A DNA stretch of 8,896 bases, from contig ONXZ01000040.1 in NCBI GenBank assembly GCA_900321905.1, positions 1 through 8,896 on the forward strand. Direction: 5' to 3'. The DNA is from an uncultured Eubacteriales bacterium. GTDB lineage: Bacteria > Bacillota > Clostridia > Oscillospirales > Acutalibacteraceae. Position numbers and translations under genes: made by a program. The notes beneath the pieces were generated by a model that was not told where the DNA came from, searched no databases, and saw only the letters and a list, made by a program, of their open reading frames with translations. Each line of letters begins with the position of its first letter. The stretch's first letter is position 1. Shown piece after piece: positions 6,412-8,896 of the stretch.

Positions 6412-6440
6412 ATTATATATTATAAAACGTTTATTATCAA
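6412..6440 (-). promoter_or_regulatory. Promoter of the XRE regulator gene
   Basis: On the minus strand TTGATA (6435-6440) is followed by a 17-nt spacer and TATAAT (6412-6417). Transcription should start near 6405, about 28 nt before the ATG at 6377. An 8-bp palindrome AAACGTTT (6425-6432) sits in the spacer, a position where an autorepressor could bind; that role is speculative. Confidence 0.7.
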
Positions 6441-6448
6441 GATGGTAT

Positions 6449-6488
6449 TTTACATAATGCGACAATAATTTACAAATAACCGCAATAA
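6449..6488. repeat. Tandem pair of degenerate 20-bp repeats in divergent promoter region
   Basis: Units 6449-6468 and 6469-6488 abut exactly and match at 14 of 20 positions by eye. Both begin TTTACA and end CAATAA. A spacing of 20 bp places the copies on nearly the same DNA face. They lie between the two divergent promoters, so they could be regulator binding sites, though AT-rich chance similarity is possible. Confidence 0.4.
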
Positions 6489-6511
6489 AGTCGTTTAGCA
6501 CTCTCGTTAAT

Positions 6512-6540
6512 TTGACAAAACAGTTACAAAATGTTATCAT
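6512..6540 (+). promoter_or_regulatory. Promoter of the secreted glucosaminidase gene
   Basis: Consensus -35 TTGACA (6512-6517), a 17-nt spacer and -10 TATCAT (6535-6540) with an extended -10 TGT at 6532-6534. The predicted start near 6547 leaves a leader of about 36 nt ending in AAGGAGATGAT (6569-6579), an excellent RBS before ATG 6583. Confidence 0.85.
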
Positions 6541-6548
6541 ATTGTAAA
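6532..6548 (+). promoter_or_regulatory. WalR-box-like direct repeat over the -10
   Basis: TGTTAT-CATAT-TGTAAA fits the Bacillus subtilis WalR (YycF) consensus TGTWAH-N5-TGTWAH at every constrained position. WalR controls cell-wall hydrolase genes, which fits the gene 35 nt downstream. Because it covers the -10 and start site, binding here would be expected to repress, as reported for WalR-repressed wall genes, rather than activate. In AT-rich promoter DNA the match could be chance. Confidence 0.4.
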
Positions 6549-6582
6549 AGTCCGAACTCCGAATTATCAAGGAGATGATTTT

Positions 6583-8784
6583 ATGAGCAAAAAAATACTG
6601 TCATTATTATTGACGTTTGTTATGATTTTTATGGTGGTATCACCTGTATCATATGCCGTTTCAGCGGCGTCATACGCACAGACGCTGCGTGATAAAGACT
6701 TCCCCGAATCTTATGTAACTATTCTTACAAAACTGCACAGCAAATATCCAAACTGGGAGTTTAAGCCACTCAAAACAGGTCTCAACTGGCAGACCGCAAT
6801 TAACGGCGAAAGAAGCAGTCACAGACATCAGTCAATTCAAAAACTGTCATCGCGCTCCAAAGCGTATTACTGTACCTGTTCAAACTGTTACAGCGACGGA
6901 TATTACCGTGTTGTTGAATCGCCAAACTGGGTTGCCGCGTCTGAAAAGGCGGTTAAGTATTATATGGACCCTCGCAACTGGATGACTCCGCAATACATCT
7001 TCCAGTTTGAAACGATGGAATACGATTCATCGGTTAAGCAGTCAGGCGTTGAGAGTATTCTCAAATCCTCATTTATGCACAACAAAAATATTACATACAA
7101 AAACGGCAGCGGCAAAACTGTTACTTTAAAGGACAGTAAAGGCAACACCGTTAAATATTCCAAAGCGTTTATGGATGCAGGTAAGGCGGCTAATATGAAC
7201 CCTTACTTCCTTGCGTCAAAAGTTATGCTTGAAGTAGGGTCTAACGACGCTTCGCGCGCCAGCGGCTCAAGCGGCACAAAAATGCCGTTTACAGGTATTT
7301 TTAACTACTACAGTATCGGTGCAAGTTCAAACGCTACTCAGGGTCTTGAGTGGGCAAACGGCTTCCCGCGCACACTCCGTGCTACAAAACTTTACTCAAC
7401 TTATAATACGTCAACTAAAAAGGTCGGCGGTACTGTAACCAATCTAAAAGCCTCGCAGTACGTTGCATATCATGCTACATATGGCGACTATTATAAAGTA
7501 AGGCTTTACAGCACAGACGGCTACAGTTATTCAAGCGGCAAAGTGGGTTACGTTAAAAAGAGCGATATCAGGACTACTTACTTCACCTACAACAGACCTT
7601 GGACAACCCCTTATAAAACTATTGTCGGCGGTGCTAAGTACATCCGCAATCTCTGGGGCAAATATCAGTATAACGACTATTTGCAGAAGTTTAACGTTAA
7701 CCCTAACAGCGGTTATCTTTACGCTTATGAGTATTCTATCACGGTTAATGCACCTGTAAAGGCTTCCGAATCTACATACAGGGCGTACAAGGACGCAGGT
7801 ATTCTTGGCGACAAGCATACTTTCACAATCCCTGTATTTAACAAAATGCCTGCAAAAAACTGCGTTGTTGATTCATCGTCGTCAGAGGTTACCCGCGATA
7901 CAAGTATGAGCGACACAACAACAAGTACCACTACTTCAAGTTCGACAAATCAGGTTAAGGGACTCAAACTTTCAAAGCGCACATCTAATACGCTCACATT
8001 TAAGTGGAACAAGTATTCAGGCGCAACCAAGTACTATATGTACATTAAAAACGTTACGCAAGGCACCCACTTTGACAAGACAGTTACTACAAACAGCGGC
8101 ACAATTCGCGGGCTTACTCCCGGTAATAAGTACAGCGTTCACGTCAGAGCATATACAAAAAAAGGATGGACAAAGTATTCTCCGTACCTGACGCGTCATA
8201 CTGTTCCGCCAAAAGTTACAGGATTAAAGCGCACAAGCAAACCTACGGAGAATTCTGTAAGCATTAAGTGGAACAAGGTTAGCGGCGCAACCGGGTATAA
8301 GGTTTATACTTATAATAAGAAAAATAACACCTACAAGGTTATTGCACGCTTTACCAAAAACAGCGGCACGCTCAAAAACCTTACAGGCGGCAAAAACTAT
8401 ACGATTTGCGTGACCGCTTATGTCAAAGACAGCGAGGTTAAGACCGGCGGCGTCAGCAATAAGATTTCGTTTAAAACTGCTACACCGTCCGTGGCGGCTG
8501 TCAGCGTCAAATCAGTCACTTCTCCAAGCACAACAAAAATCAAAGTTACCTGGGAAAAGGGGAGCGGCGCTGCTAACGGTTACCAGATACTCTGGGCAAG
8601 GGACAGCAAGTTTTCAAACGTGATTGCAACAACCAACATTGCAAACGTTTCAACAAAGTCGTATGTCGGCAAAAACTTTACTAAGGGTCGCACTTACTAT
8701 ATTAAAGTCAGGGCGTACAAAAACTCTTCAGGCAAGAAGATTTACGGCAAATGGAGCGGCACAAAAAAATTCACTTGTAAATAA
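6583..8784 (+). CDS. Secreted N-acetylglucosaminidase with SH3-like insert and three Fn3 domains
   Basis: A 733-residue exported protein. Residues 1-29 are a signal peptide (KK, hydrophobic core LSLLLTFVMIFMVV, cleavage probably after A25 or A28/A29). Residues ~38-423 resemble clostridial endo-beta-N-acetylglucosaminidases that cut peptidoglycan glycan strands: FPESYVTILTKLHSKYPNW, YYMDPRNWMTPQYIFQFE, then the catalytic segment AANMNPYFLASKVMLEVGS with E217 as likely acid, FNYYSIGA, and RPWTTPYKTIVGGAKYI. Between WANG (257-260) and RPW (338-340) lies an extra ~75-residue beta-rich stretch with SH3-like features (TVTNLKASQYVAYHATYGDYYKVRL, GKVGYVKKSDI). C97, C99 and C102 form a cysteine cluster near the N terminus. 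A Ser/Thr linker (430-456) leads to three Fn3 repeats (about 457-542, 544-632, 636-731) with W-x-K/N-x-x-G-A-x-x-Y motifs. No LPXTG or transmembrane anchor is seen at the C terminus. It likely acts in wall turnover or cell separation. Confidence 0.87.
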   Translation: MSKKILSLLLTFVMIFMVVSPVSYAVSAASYAQTLRDKDFPESYVTILTKLHSKYPNWEFKPLKTGLNWQTAINGERSSHRHQSIQKLSSRSKAYYCTCSNCYSDGYYRVVESPNWVAASEKAVKYYMDPRNWMTPQYIFQFETMEYDSSVKQSGVESILKSSFMHNKNITYKNGSGKTVTLKDSKGNTVKYSKAFMDAGKAANMNPYFLASKVMLEVGSNDASRASGSSGTKMPFTGIFNYYSIGASSNATQGLEWANGFPRTLRATKLYSTYNTSTKKVGGTVTNLKASQYVAYHATYGDYYKVRLYSTDGYSYSSGKVGYVKKSDIRTTYFTYNRPWTTPYKTIVGGAKYIRNLWGKYQYNDYLQKFNVNPNSGYLYAYEYSITVNAPVKASESTYRAYKDAGILGDKHTFTIPVFNKMPAKNCVVDSSSSEVTRDTSMSDTTTSTTTSSSTNQVKGLKLSKRTSNTLTFKWNKYSGATKYYMYIKNVTQGTHFDKTVTTNSGTIRGLTPGNKYSVHVRAYTKKGWTKYSPYLTRHTVPPKVTGLKRTSKPTENSVSIKWNKVSGATGYKVYTYNKKNNTYKVIARFTKNSGTLKNLTGGKNYTICVTAYVKDSEVKTGGVSNKISFKTATPSVAAVSVKSVTSPSTTKIKVTWEKGSGAANGYQILWARDSKFSNVIATTNIANVSTKSYVGKNFTKGRTYYIKVRAYKNSSGKKIYGKWSGTKKFTCK

Positions 8785-8862
8785 CAAAAATCGGCTTCCG
8801 TTGGGGCGTCCGTCATAAAGAAGGTTAGGTTTTGGCTTTGTCCTTTTGCCCCTAAAGACATT

Positions 8863-8896
8863 AAAAACCGCCTGTATACGCGAGTATGCAGGCGGT
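8863..8896 (-). terminator. Hairpin terminator at the right edge, oriented for a minus-strand gene
   Basis: A 13-bp stem pairs 8867-8879 with 8884-8896 (one G-U pair) around a GCGA tetraloop. The A-run at 8863-8867 becomes a T-run on the minus strand, the normal arrangement for an intrinsic terminator of a gene transcribed leftward from beyond the window. If T residues follow 8896 it is bidirectional and also ends the glucosaminidase transcript, for which no other terminator is visible in 8785-8862. Confidence 0.75.

Noticed and set aside
7900..8784. Long DNA repeats across the three Fn3 domains.
   Set aside because: Similarity is visible at protein level only; the nucleotide sequences have diverged and are not a recent tandem duplication.
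8803..8852. Hairpin GGGGC/GCCCC downstream of the glucosaminidase gene.
   Set aside because: Only 5 bp with a loop of about 40 nt and no supporting extension.

Overview
The window looks like a chromosomal segment of a gut-type anaerobic Bacillota, probably a clostridial lineage near Ruminococcaceae/Oscillospiraceae. The basis is strong AAGGAGG ribosome binding sites, moderately low GC, SigA-type promoters with 17-nt spacers, and clostridial-style protein families (acetate kinase, a DUF134 HTH protein, a YdbC/PC4 protein, a secreted glucosaminidase with Fn3 repeats). This placement comes from sequence style only; there is no rRNA or marker tree behind it. I see no mobile element, CRISPR array, tRNA or rRNA.

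Left block (1-1730): a strong extended -10 promoter overlaps a perfect 18-bp palindrome and drives one ORF that joins two unrelated families. The N-terminal ~90 residues are a DUF134/UPF0251 sigma-region-4-like HTH domain. The remaining ~360 residues are acetate kinase missing its first ~38 residues, including the N-x-G-S-S-S phosphate-binding strand. A small ssDNA-binding YdbC/PC4-family gene follows with its own strong RBS, then a hairpin terminator. The in-frame fusion is the most unusual thing in the window; it is either a genuine gene fusion/deletion or an assembly join.

Middle block (1776-5968): four + strand genes are packed as an operon: alanyl-tRNA synthetase (alaS), a Hint-type HIT hydrolase (9-nt gap), an adenine-PRTase-like phosphoribosyltransferase (ATGA overlap) and a ThrH-type phosphoserine phosphatase/homoserine phosphotransferase (21-nt gap). 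A perfect 17-bp hairpin ends the operon. It is flanked by A- and T-tracts, and it also terminates the convergent minus-strand XRE regulator gene, whose stop codon lies inside the stem.

Right block (5964-8896): the XRE regulator is divergent from a 733-residue secreted peptidoglycan hydrolase. Their ~205-nt intergenic region holds two well-formed face-away promoters, a tandem pair of degenerate 20-bp repeats, and a sequence matching the WalR box consensus that overlaps the hydrolase -10. The hydrolase has a signal peptide, a glucosaminidase catalytic domain that appears to be interrupted by an SH3-like insert, a Ser/Thr linker and three Fn3 domains. The window closes on a hairpin oriented to terminate a minus-strand gene lying beyond the right edge.
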